Below are positions 1 through 12,179 of a stretch of DNA of 64,000 nt, one piece after another (positions within the stretch are counted from its first letter, which is position 1; each line of letters begins with the position of its first letter). Source of the stretch: Zelopaecilomyces penicillatus (taxonomy: Eukaryota; Ascomycota; Sordariomycetes; Hypocreales; Pseudodiploosporaceae); NCBI GenBank assembly GCA_005765155.1, contig VCCP01000003.1, positions 372,001-436,000 on the forward strand, given 5' to 3'. The notes under the pieces are model-generated. The model saw only the letters and a list, made by a program, of their open reading frames with translations, had not been told where the DNA came from and did not search any database. Both the position numbers and the translations under genes were made by a program.

Positions 1-227
1 CGGATGAGGGGACAGAAGGATATGTTCTTGATGCGTAGGATTGAATCACTTAGTGAGGACCGTTCCAAGCAAGTTCAAGTCTTTCAAAACGAGAGATAAA
101 GTACATTTTTGTCGCTCCCATTAGAGGAAAATTCTCAGATAACACATATTCTCATGGCTTCCGTCTTCGCCGAGTTGACCCGTATGTACCATCTTGGCTA
201 AATATCATCTTCCTGCAAGTCGTTCTT

Positions 228-2079
228 TCACAAGCTAGAGGATGACTTGCCTCCCACGTTTGACATCCGCCGCAACTCAACATCGCTTCCATGACCCCCA
301 TGGCTTCCCATCGTTGCCGAATCGCCATCATCTATAGACGTATCGCATCGCCCATCCAAACCCATTTGATCTCTCCTCCCCGCAGGAGACTCCATCTCTC
401 CCACACCCACACCCACACCCGCCTCCTCTCCCCTCTGTCTGTCCACAGCGCCAAATGCGTTTCCATGCATTATCTCCCTGACCCCCATCCGCAGCGCGGG
501 CCAGCTCGTAACGAAGAAAATGATGGCGTTCCACAAGCCCTGGAGCGGTAACACGGCGGCAGTAGCGACGTGGTAATGCCAGGGCGAGCCGCCATCAATC
601 CAACCATGAATTCGGTTCATACTGCTGGGGATCCAGGTGACAAGGACGCTGAGTCCAAACAGGAAACTTGTACGGAGATATGCGCGCTTGACGGGGTCAC
701 CTACTGTGAACTTGGCCATCAGGGACTTGAGACCTGCGAAGAAGCTTCGTACTGTATACTGGGTGGGAAGAGTGGGGATCTCCGGGCCCGAGGATGTAAT
801 GGTTGAAGAGAACTGGTTAACTGGTGATGCTGCGTGTGGGTTGGAGCTTTGTATTGTTTCGCCCGTTATAGAAGCAGCTGTCTCGACTTGCTCAAATGGG
901 GCTTGGGTTGTGTTGGAGCCAGGATGAGGTATGGACTTGGACTCGGACGAACTGGCGACTGCTGTCGAAGCGGATGAGTGGGTGATTTGAACTTCTGTCG
1001 TGACGGTTCCGTAGCAGCCACTTTTTGTAGGATCAAACTGGTTCTATAGAGTGCATAAAGACAGTTTAGGTTAGCAGTGTTCACTTTGTGAACTATTGAC
1101 CAAGGGCTGTCATCGAAACATACGTTATCCAGATATTTGTTCTTTGCATTTCTGCTCGTCGAGAAACTGCGAAGCTGATTCCTCGAGCGGAAGACATGGT
1201 ATCCGACCAGGACGTAGCACAGAATTGAGCCCACAATGCATATCCAAATCAACATGTAGTATGTGTAGATTCGGATAAAGTCCCACTCGCGATCAACCCA
1301 GCACCAAATCTATTGACTCGTCAGTTTTATGGATCCAAGGACGCTTATTCTTGATGAAGACATTGAGGATCGTGCCGTTCAGGGACTAGGCAAAGACTGA
1401 AGTAATTGCGAATACAAGAGACCAGAACTGACCGTTGCTCCGCCGTAGACGAGACCATGTTTAGGGCTTCTAACAAGCAGCAGAGAAAGCGCAATTGTAA
1501 ACGGTCCTCCATAGCATATGAGACAATAGATCCACCAGCGTCGGCGAAAGGAGTCGGGGCTGGTGTGGAAGTAAAAGACGAGCAAGACGTTGATGGCCAT
1601 TGCCAGAGACCACCAAGGGTCAGATTGCATAAACCTATCGAGGGGATTCATGTTAGCCAAAGTAACATGAATGACATTGGAATATCACATGTGTGATCAA
1701 GAATCTCCATAGGCAATCTCCATCCGTCCAATTCACCACCATAGCCAATGTGAAATGCAGAAGATGGACAGCGAAAAACCCACATCTCAAACAAGAAGCT
1801 CTGCGCCTGGCACAACGCCGTCGCCTCTCCCGCCTTCAGCCCATCATACGCAATAATGCTTGCAATACTGGCACCGATATTCGAAATGCTCGCAAAGACA
1901 ATAAATGAGTTTTGCACATTGCGCACCCGCCGCACGAGCCCGTAGGCGACGAAGATGAACATGACGGACACGAGACTGATGGAACCGCCGATGCGCTCCA
2001 TCATCACCAGCGCCTGGACCTGGGTGCTGGTGAGCTGTTCGTCGATGGCGGAATCGACGTTTGAGATGTCAAACGCCAT
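228..2079 (-). CDS. cAMP-receptor-like seven-transmembrane GPCR
   Basis: Four exons: 1784-2079, 1433-1634, 1124-1309 and 228-1043 (complement), 1500 nt, 499 residues; all three introns are GT..AG and the frame closes. The protein has the fungal class related to Dictyostelium cAMP receptors (the group holding Neurospora GPR-1 and Trichoderma GPR1). Visible are TM1 around VSVMFIFVAYGLV, a conserved NVQNSF stretch after it, TM3-TM5 across exons 2-3 (WWSLAMAINVLLVF; IYTYYMLIWICIVGSILCY), a long Ser/Thr-rich third cytoplasmic loop of about 140 residues in exon 4, then TM6 (FLFGLSVLVTWIPSSMN) and TM7 (LQGLWNAIIFFVTSW), and a Gly-rich C-tail. It should sit in the plasma membrane and couple to heterotrimeric G protein; the ligand is not known. 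The ATG at 2079 is preceded by a pyrimidine-rich leader on the coding strand. Family assignment is strong, ligand unknown. Confidence 0.88.
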
Positions 2080-5000
2080 TGTGGGTTGTGGGTGGGTTTG
2101 GCGCAGTGTGAGAGAAGAGAGTATGTATTGTGTTCTTGAAGCGGTAGAGAAGAGAGAGATAGAGGGGAGGCTTGGGTAGAGGAGGAGGAGGAGGAGGTTA
2201 CCGAGAGAAAAGAAGGGGACTCGGTGGGGGTACAAAGGAAAGGGACTGGGCTGGAGGGGCGAGCGAATGGGATTATGATGTGAATAATGAAGAAAGGTAG
2301 GTTGAAAAGAGTAAAAGGTTTCAAGGTTTTTGGGGGCTATGAAGAATGAATGAAAGGACAGTGAGAAGCTGCTCATCAAACAAAGACTGGTTAGAAAATA
2401 GCTGCGCGGTGAGGGATTCAGACAGCCGTCAGAGCAGAAATGCCAAGCACCAAGTATTCAAAGCCTTCTCTTGCTATTCTCTCCCTCAAAGCACTGACTC
2501 TCGCACACTGGGGCCGTAACTCTTCAATCGTCCAAGATATTCCCTCTCCTCACAGCTCACAAATTGGCCTTATCTGTCTTGATATATATGCTCTTGGACC
2601 ACAGACTCCAATCTCACTCAGACCAAATTGTTAGTTCCCCCAAGTAAAAGCGACAAATTAATGAGGTAATATTTAAATGGGCAGATAGATTGGATGAGAG
2701 AGATCCAGTAGTCTTCCTGTCTGCAGCCTTTTTTTCTACTCGTACACGCAGACGGGAGTTGCTGTCGTGTTCAAGTGTCACCACACCTGCGGGGGACCGT
2801 TGGGGGGGGTGAGTTTACCCTTGGGAGCCTGGTATATGCAATATCTTTGAGAAAGGACTTGGCAGTGATTTCTTTCACTTGATCTTTCTCATCTTGACAC
2901 ATCCATAGTTTGAGTCATGATGCGATTGTTTGAGCTCCAGATGAATGACTGTTTGCGCAGACCTCGCATCATGGCCCACTGGTTGGCATTGGCAGCTGTC
3001 GGTGCCAGCAGGCCAACACACCCATTGAACGGCATCAAGAATTACTCCTCTGACTAAACAATCTAGATTTTCTCCATATTGTAAAACACGTGTCCTGTGC
3101 TCTCTAACGGCCTCAACGCCAACAAGGACCATCATCAGCACCGTACGTTCAACGTTGCTACCTCCCTGCCATCGACTATAGTCGATTGAATGAACTCAAT
3201 TGCGCATTGACATACACTGAGCACATTCAGGCCTGTTATAAACTCGAAAATTGCAGGCAATAATAGAACAATCCCAACCAACAAGCTTCAACCGCTACCA
3301 GTCCAAGACGTCCGAACCACAAAGCGTTTCAACACATGGACACCAGAGCACTCTAATTCAGGCTTTGACCTCCACTTTAACCTTCCTGTTGGCCATCTCT
3401 CTCCCATTACCCCTCCAGAAATAGCAATTCGATTGTGCAGTCTTCCATGTGGCTGTCTTCCAGACCACATCGTGCCCCAAGCGCACATCAATACAAGCAG
3501 CCAAGCCAATGGGTATTTACAGTCGCCATGACCATCAAAATCAGCCCTAACCCTTTATCGTGTCTATTCTTTGAAGTTCCAATTAGAGGTGGCTCATACG
3601 TTACATTTGCTGATGTCTTTCTACAATCTCCTCGACCTGCAAACGGGTTTCTTTCGATCAACAGAGACAACAATCACTTTCATCCAACCTTCTTATGCAT
3701 ACTGGAAAAAGGGACAAACAATCTTTGTGGATAACGTCTAGAATAAGTTACAGCGAAACTCGGGTGTGTGCACGACTCGCAACAAAACATGGACAACCAA
3801 TGATTCAGTTCACCAAAAGCCACACCCAATACATGGATCCAAGAGTCCACCGTCCAACCATCAAAGGCAGCCTGCATCCCGACACAGATCCACTCGCTCT
3901 CCCTAGTCCCGATGACCGAAAACCAACGTCGCACTGTCCAACCCACACCTTTTCTCCCTCCGGCTCCCATCGCCATACATCTTCAGCACAGAGCACCAAG
4001 GAGCACGCGACACACACTGACATTGTGTGTTAGTAGTAACAATAGTACACACACACATACACATACACAATAGAAAGTAACAAACAATAATGTGGTACGT
4101 TTAACACCATGAGTCGCAGCTTAACCCAAGGTCAGCTCGGACTGCGATGTTAGTGTAGCCGTTTTTCTCACAATGACAAAATCCCGGTTTCCAGGGTTCA
4201 AATGAGTGGCACAGACGATGCCCACCACACTGTTTCTCCAACAATACTCTCCAAACAGTCCCCAAAAAGTTTGCGTTGTCTATTCAACATGCACTCATCA
4301 TCATCAATTCTAGAAAAAACCATCCCTCAGTTGGTATGCGCACTGTTCCAAAGCCACCTACCCTTGATCGTTTCAAGAACCCCAATTCTACTACGGAATC
4401 CATCCATGAATAAATTCCCAATCGTAAATGCAGATAATCTTCTAAAATAGACTTCCCCAGGCCCCCCTCATCTGTCATTCAACTTCGGATCATGGACACC
4501 AAATCGGCAAGTTGACGTCAAATTCCAACCCTGTTTCCTCCAGCTCACAGACCTAAGCAACGTCAAGATCCCACTCAATACAACCAACGCGCCGTCCATC
4601 TTACCTACATAACCTTCCTAAATAAATAAAACAACCTAACTCACAGTTAATCATAACAAACATTTCAAAGCCTCTTGGCAACTTTGCCAAGTGTCAACCG
4701 CCATCGGGCAGAGCTAAAAAGTCAACCAACACCAACAGATGCAGGGTATGTCATATATCAACAATTTGCATCTACATCTAATCTCATCCAACACCTGCCA
4801 AGAGCAATCTTAGATGCTAGGATAATGTCCCTGCACTTATAATCGCTTCTTTATCTGTGCCAACCCTAGAGGTTTATCTATCTCTCATTTGGTCTATGTC
4901 TACTTTAACATCTTTGCGATTTGGCATACGTTCAGCCTCGTAAACCTCACAGAATTCACACGCACCCCCAAGTATGGGCCCTTTTATCATGTCTCGCCAG

Positions 5001-5494
5001 TGAATCAATGATTTCCAACTTTAACCCACCATATACCATGGATATAAAACTATATGTAAAAAGACTACACATTAGAATGCCACAGCCGCCAAGCGCTCCC
5101 TACCCAGACAAACAAAAACCACAATGATACCCCCCTCGCAACAATTCTACCACTCCAAACTCGTAAACGCAATTACAAACCCCCTCACCATCAAATTCGC
5201 CATACCGAAAAGAGAACCCCAAAGGAAGAACACATGCGAACCATCCAAAAGCCCACGCGATCGCCAAGCCACGCGAAACCCCCCTGCTCATGTCTCAAAT
5301 CTTTGATCTGTCTGTTCATCCCATGCAGTGTCAGCCTGACACTGAGTCCTGCACTGTAACTCGGCGCACGCTTTTGTCGGTAACGCTGTCTCCCATGCGA
5401 AAGAAAACAAAATGGGCGGTCGTTTGGATTTTCCCTTCCCTCTCTTGGCGCGTCAATATTGAGCGGGTAGGCTCTGTCGTGGATGCTGTTCTCT
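2080..5494. other. 3.4 kb intergenic stretch, no gene seen
   Basis: This lies between the GPCR start and the MFS transporter stop. The first 300 bases are strongly purine-rich on the plus strand, that is a CT-rich leader for the GPCR mRNA. The rest holds only short overlapping open frames on both strands with no recognisable domain, a short CA-type microsatellite near 4046-4072, and AT-rich patches near 4600-4900. A sequence near 4190-4203 resembles a tRNA B box but no cloverleaf forms around it. Confidence 0.6.
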
Positions 5495-7205
5495 TCAAAT
5501 GGTGTACAGAAAGTCTGGACGGTTGTCTCCCAACGCCTCAATCTCCTTTTCTGTCTTGCCCTGCACCAGGTAGTCGCGCTCTCCGTTGAGTCGTCTCTTG
5601 TTCTCCTTGTCCAACAACACAGCCATTAGGATGCTGCCGAGGAACATGCCAAAGAACAGGTAGCCAACAATAATGCCGTGGCCCTCAAAATAGCGCGGCG
5701 AGTTGAAGTAGATGCTGCTGCTCACGACACCGTTCAGGTTGCCCCAGCCAATAACGAAGCCAAGTACGATACCACGTTTGTAAACCCCCTCCACATTGTT
5801 TGCTATCCAGGCAATAGTAAGCGAGATGGCTGGGTAAATACCCATGGCTCCAAGGAATGTTCCCACATATTGCACGGCAGGGTTGGTCGTTGCCATAAGC
5901 ATGATGAAGCCAGCCATTCCGACAGGAGCACAACAAATAAGGAAAATAGCACGCTTCTTGGCTCTGTCAGACCAAAAGCCAACAATAACGGTGAGGATAG
6001 CGGCTGCTGCATAAGGGGGAACACTGAGAAGCTGGTTCCTGACGACATTGTCTTTTGTGGTGAAGCTCATGCTCTGGATGATGGACGGGAGGAAGAGACT
6101 GAAGGAGTAGAGCGGCATAAGAGGGCCCATATAGATGAGCATACCAACATAGGTCTTCCAATCCTTGACGGCGTCCCAAAAGTAGTCCATCTTAAACGAC
6201 TCGTGCTCAGCGGAGCTCTGTTTGTCCTGTTTGAGGCGGTACAGAACACGGGCGCGGTCCTCCTTGGTTAGAAATTTGGCCTCATCCGGGAAATCGTGCA
6301 CCATGAAAAAGGAAATGAAGCCAATGATAATGGTAAGTGCGCCTTCGATGATGAAAATCCAGGCCCATCCCGCCAGGTTGCATTTCCCATCGAGTTTCTG
6401 GATCGCAGCCGAAAGAAGGCCACCAAAGGAACCTGCAAGCGCTGCCGCAGAGAAGAAAATGGCAGCTCGCACGCCAAACTCGGTCCGCTTATACCAACAG
6501 GACAGGTAATAGTTGACACCAGGGAAGAGCCCGGCTTCGGCGACACCAAGAAACCAACGGGCAGCCATCAGTCCAGACCAGTTCTTGATGAAGCCCATGC
6601 TCAACATGCAAGTTCCCCAGAGAACCCTGCTGATGTCAGCCATAGCCTATTGTGTTTCACTGACAAACATATGTTGTGATGGATAGAAGGAGACTTACAT
6701 AATGGTGGGGATGAAGATGGAGGGCCGCGACCTCTTGAGGAGGAAATTGGCGAGCACCTCGAACAGCGCATAGGAAACGAAGAAGATGACGAGGGATGCC
6801 GTATACTGGGACGTAGACATGGGAATGTCACTTGTCAGATGGGCGACTTTGGCATTACCGATATTAGTGCGGTCAAGAAAGCACATCAAGTAGAGAAGTG
6901 TAAGCTACAAATGGTCAGTATCGTCGTGTGAGATGGTTTAAGATATTGGTGGTTCAATAGACGAGGGTGCGACATACCCATGGGATGAGCTTGAGATCTA
7001 GTTTCCACAATAAACGACGCTCCTGCAACACGGTCAGTTTTTGAATCAGTAATTTCCAAAAATTCCCAATCCTCAAATCTTGAGATTGAAGACTTACAGC
7101 AGCAGCACGCTCCTCTGGCGACAGTCCTGCATACGGGTCGGCAACGTGTTCCATGTCCGAACTGGACATGGAGTCCGTGACCGCATGTTTCTCTGAGTCG
7201 CTCAT
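5495..7205 (-). CDS. MFS transporter, anion:cation symporter (Dal5/Tna1-like) family
   Basis: Four exons: 7098-7205, 6978-7022, 6699-6904 and 5495-6626 (complement), 1491 nt, 496 residues. The last intron uses the acceptor at 6627, not the nearer AG at about 6653, because only that keeps the frame and gives the family motif IPTIMVLWG. Typical features are the cytosolic acidic N-terminus, LIPW before TM1, the CFLDRTNIGNAKV signature after TM1, WFLGVAEAGLFPG in TM4, and a C-terminal half ending in a short tail. Fungal members import allantoate, nicotinate, biotin precursors or other organic anions with protons across the plasma membrane; the substrate cannot be read from sequence. The first intron is 75 nt and happens to be free of stops in frame, so an unspliced reading would wrongly add residues after EERAAA. 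Confidence 0.9.
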
Positions 7206-10200
7206 CGTGGGCGGAGTGAAAGGTAGACCAAGATTCGTGTGCCCTTAAGAGTTACCAATCGCGGAAGGAAGTGGAAAATGATTAAAAAATTAAACGAAAT
7301 CCTCTCGGCCCCAGCAGCCGAGAGAGGGTTATGGGTGGAAGGAGAGGGCTAGTAGGTTGGTTGGGATGGTAGCGAGGAATAGAGAGGGAAACAGGACTGA
7401 TGAGCGACGACTGCCAAGTATGTATGTACTGCAAGAGAATATCTGTGTGCGTGGGTGGGTAGGGTATTATGGATCTAGGTATTAATGCCTCGATATGTGT
7501 GTGTATATGTGTAGTAGGTAGTCTCAGACAGACAGGCAGCAAGTCCCCGGATCTTCTCCTCGCCCTAAGCGACGGTTTGCTTAGTTGAGGACGGGCGTGT
7601 TTTGCCACCTTCTTTCTTCTTTTTTTGCTGGGAACAGATCAGCCACCCAGTCGGGATCAGATCACGGACGGATAATTAGATATAATGGGTGGGCGTGCCA
7701 AAGCCAAGGGTCGTTTGGTGATGGAAGACAGAGTTACATGGGAAAACATCCACCTCTTCCCGGCAGAGGCGTCGTGGCTTGGCGGCGTGGCGTGTGGGAC
7801 GGGATGGGTGTCTATATTGAATGAAGAGAACGGTAAGGCTGCGGGTCGGAAGAGGGGAGAGGATAGTTAGGGGAAGGGATGGGAAGGGTGAGGTGGGCAA
7901 GAAGGGGATATGGTCTGGTGGATGTGGTGGATGACGAGAAACAAAGAGGCATGTACTAGGATATGGAGAATAGAAGGGCTAGCAGGGGGATCGCACGAGC
8001 AAGAGCAGATGCGGTAGCTACTCTGACAATCAAAGAGTCCAACTTGTCAACTTACTTTCAGTTAGTGAGGTGCCAATGCTTCGTGTAGGCAACATGGAAG
8101 GTGATATGCCAGGATCCCAAGCGCTGATGTCGCCTTCACCCGACTGGATGGGATTCCCTGTCCACCACCCATCGCCCATCTCCACGAACAGGCCTAACAC
8201 CTCCGAGGAGCTGCGGCCGAAAGCGGCCATTGGGGATGCTGTGTGTCCACAGTCCAGCCAATAACAATAGGCGTCTTGTCATTAGAACGCCTCTCGGATG
8301 TATTTTCTGTTCACAGCGTTGTGGAATGAATGGCGTTGTATTGGGTTCGGTCAATTACCAGGTCGCTACATGTTCGTGCATGTCTGTGCATGGCGTCTCG
8401 TGGAGTCTCATGCAGCACAGGACGCATGGCATGCCACGGAATGGCCATCCGAGCTGTGCATTGGTCTGTATCTGCACCGGTCATTGCGATATTCGAGTTT
8501 TCAGAGTACCTAGGAATGCGGAATGTATTGTCAGTTGAGAGGCCAATAAAAGAGAAAGTACTCAAATACCTTCCAAGTATCTGATAAGACCATGAGGGTA
8601 GTTAAAATGTTCAGCATGTTTGCACCAACAAACTCATACCACCCTCAACCCACCAACGGGAAGCAGACGAACGTTGTTTGACCACTTCTCCCCTCCAAGA
8701 GTAACACTCATCCCTATGCGTAACAGCCTCCATGTTCCCATCTGGGCCATTTCTCTCTCTGTGTTTACCCAACTCGCGTGGGAAGATGGACGAACAGAAA
8801 GAGACCAGTCCCACTGTCCACATGTGCAGCGACGGGAGGGAGCGGATACAACCTGCAACGTGGGATGCTATGATACGTTTCGTAAACGGTGAAATTTGAT
8901 GTTTCTGGGTTCAGACTCTCCCTACAACTCGGCTTTGGTGTGATGGATTTCGCTGAGGAGATGCTGAGCAATTGATGCTAATTCCAAGTTGAGGCCTACA
9001 CCAGGAAGGTAGGGCTTTACAGTGGGGGCTAGTATAAGGCGCATCTACAGTGGAGTTTGTAGGGGTGGCTAGTGCATTAGCGCTGTGGCTAGAGCCGCCC
9101 TAAGAAACGCCATCAGCAGGCTTCCAGAGCCAAGACTGCCAGCCAAGCCGGATTACAGATCCGTTGCCGGCAGATCATCTATGGATTGCTTCCATGAACT
9201 GTTCCAGGCTTGGCTTCTCAAATTGTATTCTTGGTGGCAACGGCCAACTTCATTTGTCAATAGATTCCCACAAAGCAACTCTAGTCGCTCGTCTATCTGG
9301 CCTACCTACACATGCACCATAACTGCACCAGGGTAGTGGACCCAGTGGACGGAGGATGCGCTATGGAGGCCCTGACGGCAGGGCTTTCATCCACTAATGT
9401 AGACCGCGCCTCTGCCAAATATCGATGCAGACACGCGACACGGCTGGTGCTTCTGGACACAAGTTGCTTCTTACATCTTGCAACCATTATGCTCATTCTA
9501 CAATATATCCAGCGCGGCTCATGCTGACCACATCCAGCTATAAGAGCCATTGTCTAGATTGAGAGTGCTTATTCATACAATGGAATGAAACCAGTTTCCC
9601 AAATTGGACAAGTCTCGCTTTCACGGTTGGATCAAGTAACAACCAACTCAAGCTTGGATACGGTGCGTGCCCAATGCATCAATAGAAAAGGAGCGGGTAA
9701 GGTAGGATAACCATCTCTTTGCCAATAGTTAGGATTCAATACAAACTACTTAGTATTCATTGTTGTTAGTTGTTGGTCCAGACTCACATCGGAGGGTGTT
9801 CGTATATATACCTGACCATCAACAATACGATATACCACCCACCAACTTCCTCATTGTCTACAGCCACTACAACGCCTTCATCTCCGCATCTTATTCACTC
9901 CCACATTGTGCTTCTCTCAAACCACCCAAGATTAATGGAGGTTACCTGCATTCGGTGAGTTGACCCTGGTTAAGTATTGTCGTCAATGCTTGGACAGAAA
10001 CCGACAACATGTGCCAAGTCCAAGTCTCTACACGGGCAAAAATGCTCCGCTGCGGTATGTGGCTGCTGACCCTCTGTCTGTGCGTGTGGATGGCTGCAGG
10101 TGAAGTACAAGTTATGGGCAGCAAAGACTCTCAAGTGAAGACGGGATGGTTGATGCTAATGCTGCTATTTTATCATCAAAGCGCAGATGGACAAATGTAA

Positions 10201-12179
10201 CTTGAGCAACATGTCTTGCCCTACCATCCCGTGCCGCTCTATCCACTTCAGCCCCAGATCTGCACTTCTTACACATCCTCACCATTTTCTCCATATGGTC
10301 ATATCCTGCAAAGTGGCTTCTCAATCCGTCAGCATTCTGCGCTATTACCTGTGGTATTACTTGGTGTGCCGTGATATGATGAACACAGAAACGGGAGCGG
10401 GAACGCATTACATCAGAGAGAACACAGAGGGTAGAAAGAACACAACGTGGTTGGATGGGTTCAGGTACGATAAAATGGGCCACACGAACGAACGAACAAA
10501 CAAACCCTTCTTTTTTTTCATTTCTTGTGAGAAACGGCGGGAGTTGCAAGAGGCGAATGACGGCATACCATTGTGTTTCTCGAGCACACAGATGAAGCAT
10601 GGAATAAAGCAGGTGGCCATATTTATCATCAAGTAAAATTCCAATTTCCAACATCGCCAAGCATCTAAACGCTAACATTAGCACAAACTGCATACCGTAG
10701 GGTGTAGGGACGATGGCGTCTTGGCTCCTGACTTGGCGGGGATCTACCACGCTCTCCCTCTTGGGACATTCGTTGCATATACAACTCGCATTGTAATTAC
10801 ATGCTATAATTGTATTCCTTTGAAAAACACAGCATTCCGATTTGTACCCGGATAATTAATTGCATACCCCTCAATCTTGGTGTCACCTGGAACGCTGCAG
10901 ATCCGTCAGGTGAAGATAATAAATAACTGGGCTTTGTGTCACCACTTGAATACATCCAAAGTTCCAAACAAACAGCTACACTCGTAACCCCCGATCATAT
11001 CATCATATTTTTGCATTTTCTTTCTCTCGTCATTCAAATACGCATTTATCTTGCCATTACACATCCTAAATGAGTAATACTCTCTAGCTCCCGCTGGAAC
11101 CTGCATTGACCATCTACGAATGGCATGTCTTGGACCCTCTTCTCTCACACCTTGCAAGAAAAAAAAAAAAAAGAGCAAAGAAAAGAAAAGAAAAATGAGA
11201 TATTTTTGTTGTTCCTGATGTTCTAGGCGTTTGCGGCCTAATGAGTGGATCAGACACCCACGAATGCAATATCCACGCCTTGCTGTTGATATTTGATGAG
11301 ACGATTCCTATGCTTTTATAGGTGCACCACATTCTGGGCCGCTCAATTCTACTCTACTGATGCCGGTAATGGGATAGCTAATACACTCAATGACACCCTG
11401 CCCTTGTTTTATCATCGCTTCCATTTCACATCGTACGCCCCCTTTCATCCAACTATATACCCATCCCCATCCACTCCCATCATCCACATCCCTTATCCTC
11501 TTCCGAAAACCTCATATCTCGTGCAGCTCCAACATGAACCTCACTGGCTCCCCAAGTTGCGCCTTACCCTAGCCATGCAGCCCAATCTCGGAGCTATATC
11601 ATGTACGACACGTTAATGGCCAACAACGTTATCATCCGTATCCCGCCGATGATTAATATTGGATATCTAATATTTAATCTCAAGACCCATAACAATGCCA
11701 TTACTGTTCCCGCGGTCGCCCTTCGGACCAATCATTTTGACTATCTGGGCCAAAGCAACCCTCACTTATCTATCCTTACCAACCAAATCGGATGGCTGCA
11801 CCAACATAATCTACGTGTAGATGCCCCTCACTTAAGAGAGACCCCGCATCGGCATCGATTTGAGTAGCCAGAACCAAATTGGATGCTCCGAGACTGTTCC
11901 CAACGCCATAGTCTCGGGGTTCATCTCAAGAGTCAAAGGGCCAATTCCGGATAAATACGAATGTCTCTACGTATGCACACAAAACATGTCAAAGATCTAT
12001 GCTACACATTGGTGATAGAAGGCCATCCCCACGTTTAGGCACGATTGCTCATAGTAGTCAGCACGGCATTCCGACACCTCCAACAAATCTGATGCAAAGG
12101 CGTCAGTGAAGGTAATATCTTGCAATTGTGTACTTTTCAGTTTTACAACGAATCCAACGCTACACTAGTCATCCAGTCT
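7206..12179. other. 5 kb intergenic stretch, no gene supported
   Basis: Long non-coding interval between the MFS transporter start and the oligopeptidase stop. It holds a GT/TA microsatellite near 7495-7515, A-rich runs at 10500-10520 (opposite strand T) and 11160-11196, and many short overlapping frames. The longest, 10112-10750 on the minus strand (212 codons), has no recognised domain, no spliced extension and crosses a poly-A/T tract; I regard it as chance. The part near 7206-7600 is the CT-rich promoter/leader of the transporter. Confidence 0.55.

Noticed and set aside
4141..4215. tRNA-like B box (GGTTCAAAT)
   Set aside because: No acceptor, D or anticodon stem can be formed around it and no A box at correct spacing.
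10112..10750. 212-codon open frame on the minus strand
   Set aside because: No domain, crosses a poly-A/T tract, lacks splice or promoter support; one frame of this length is near chance expectation for 64 kb on six frames.
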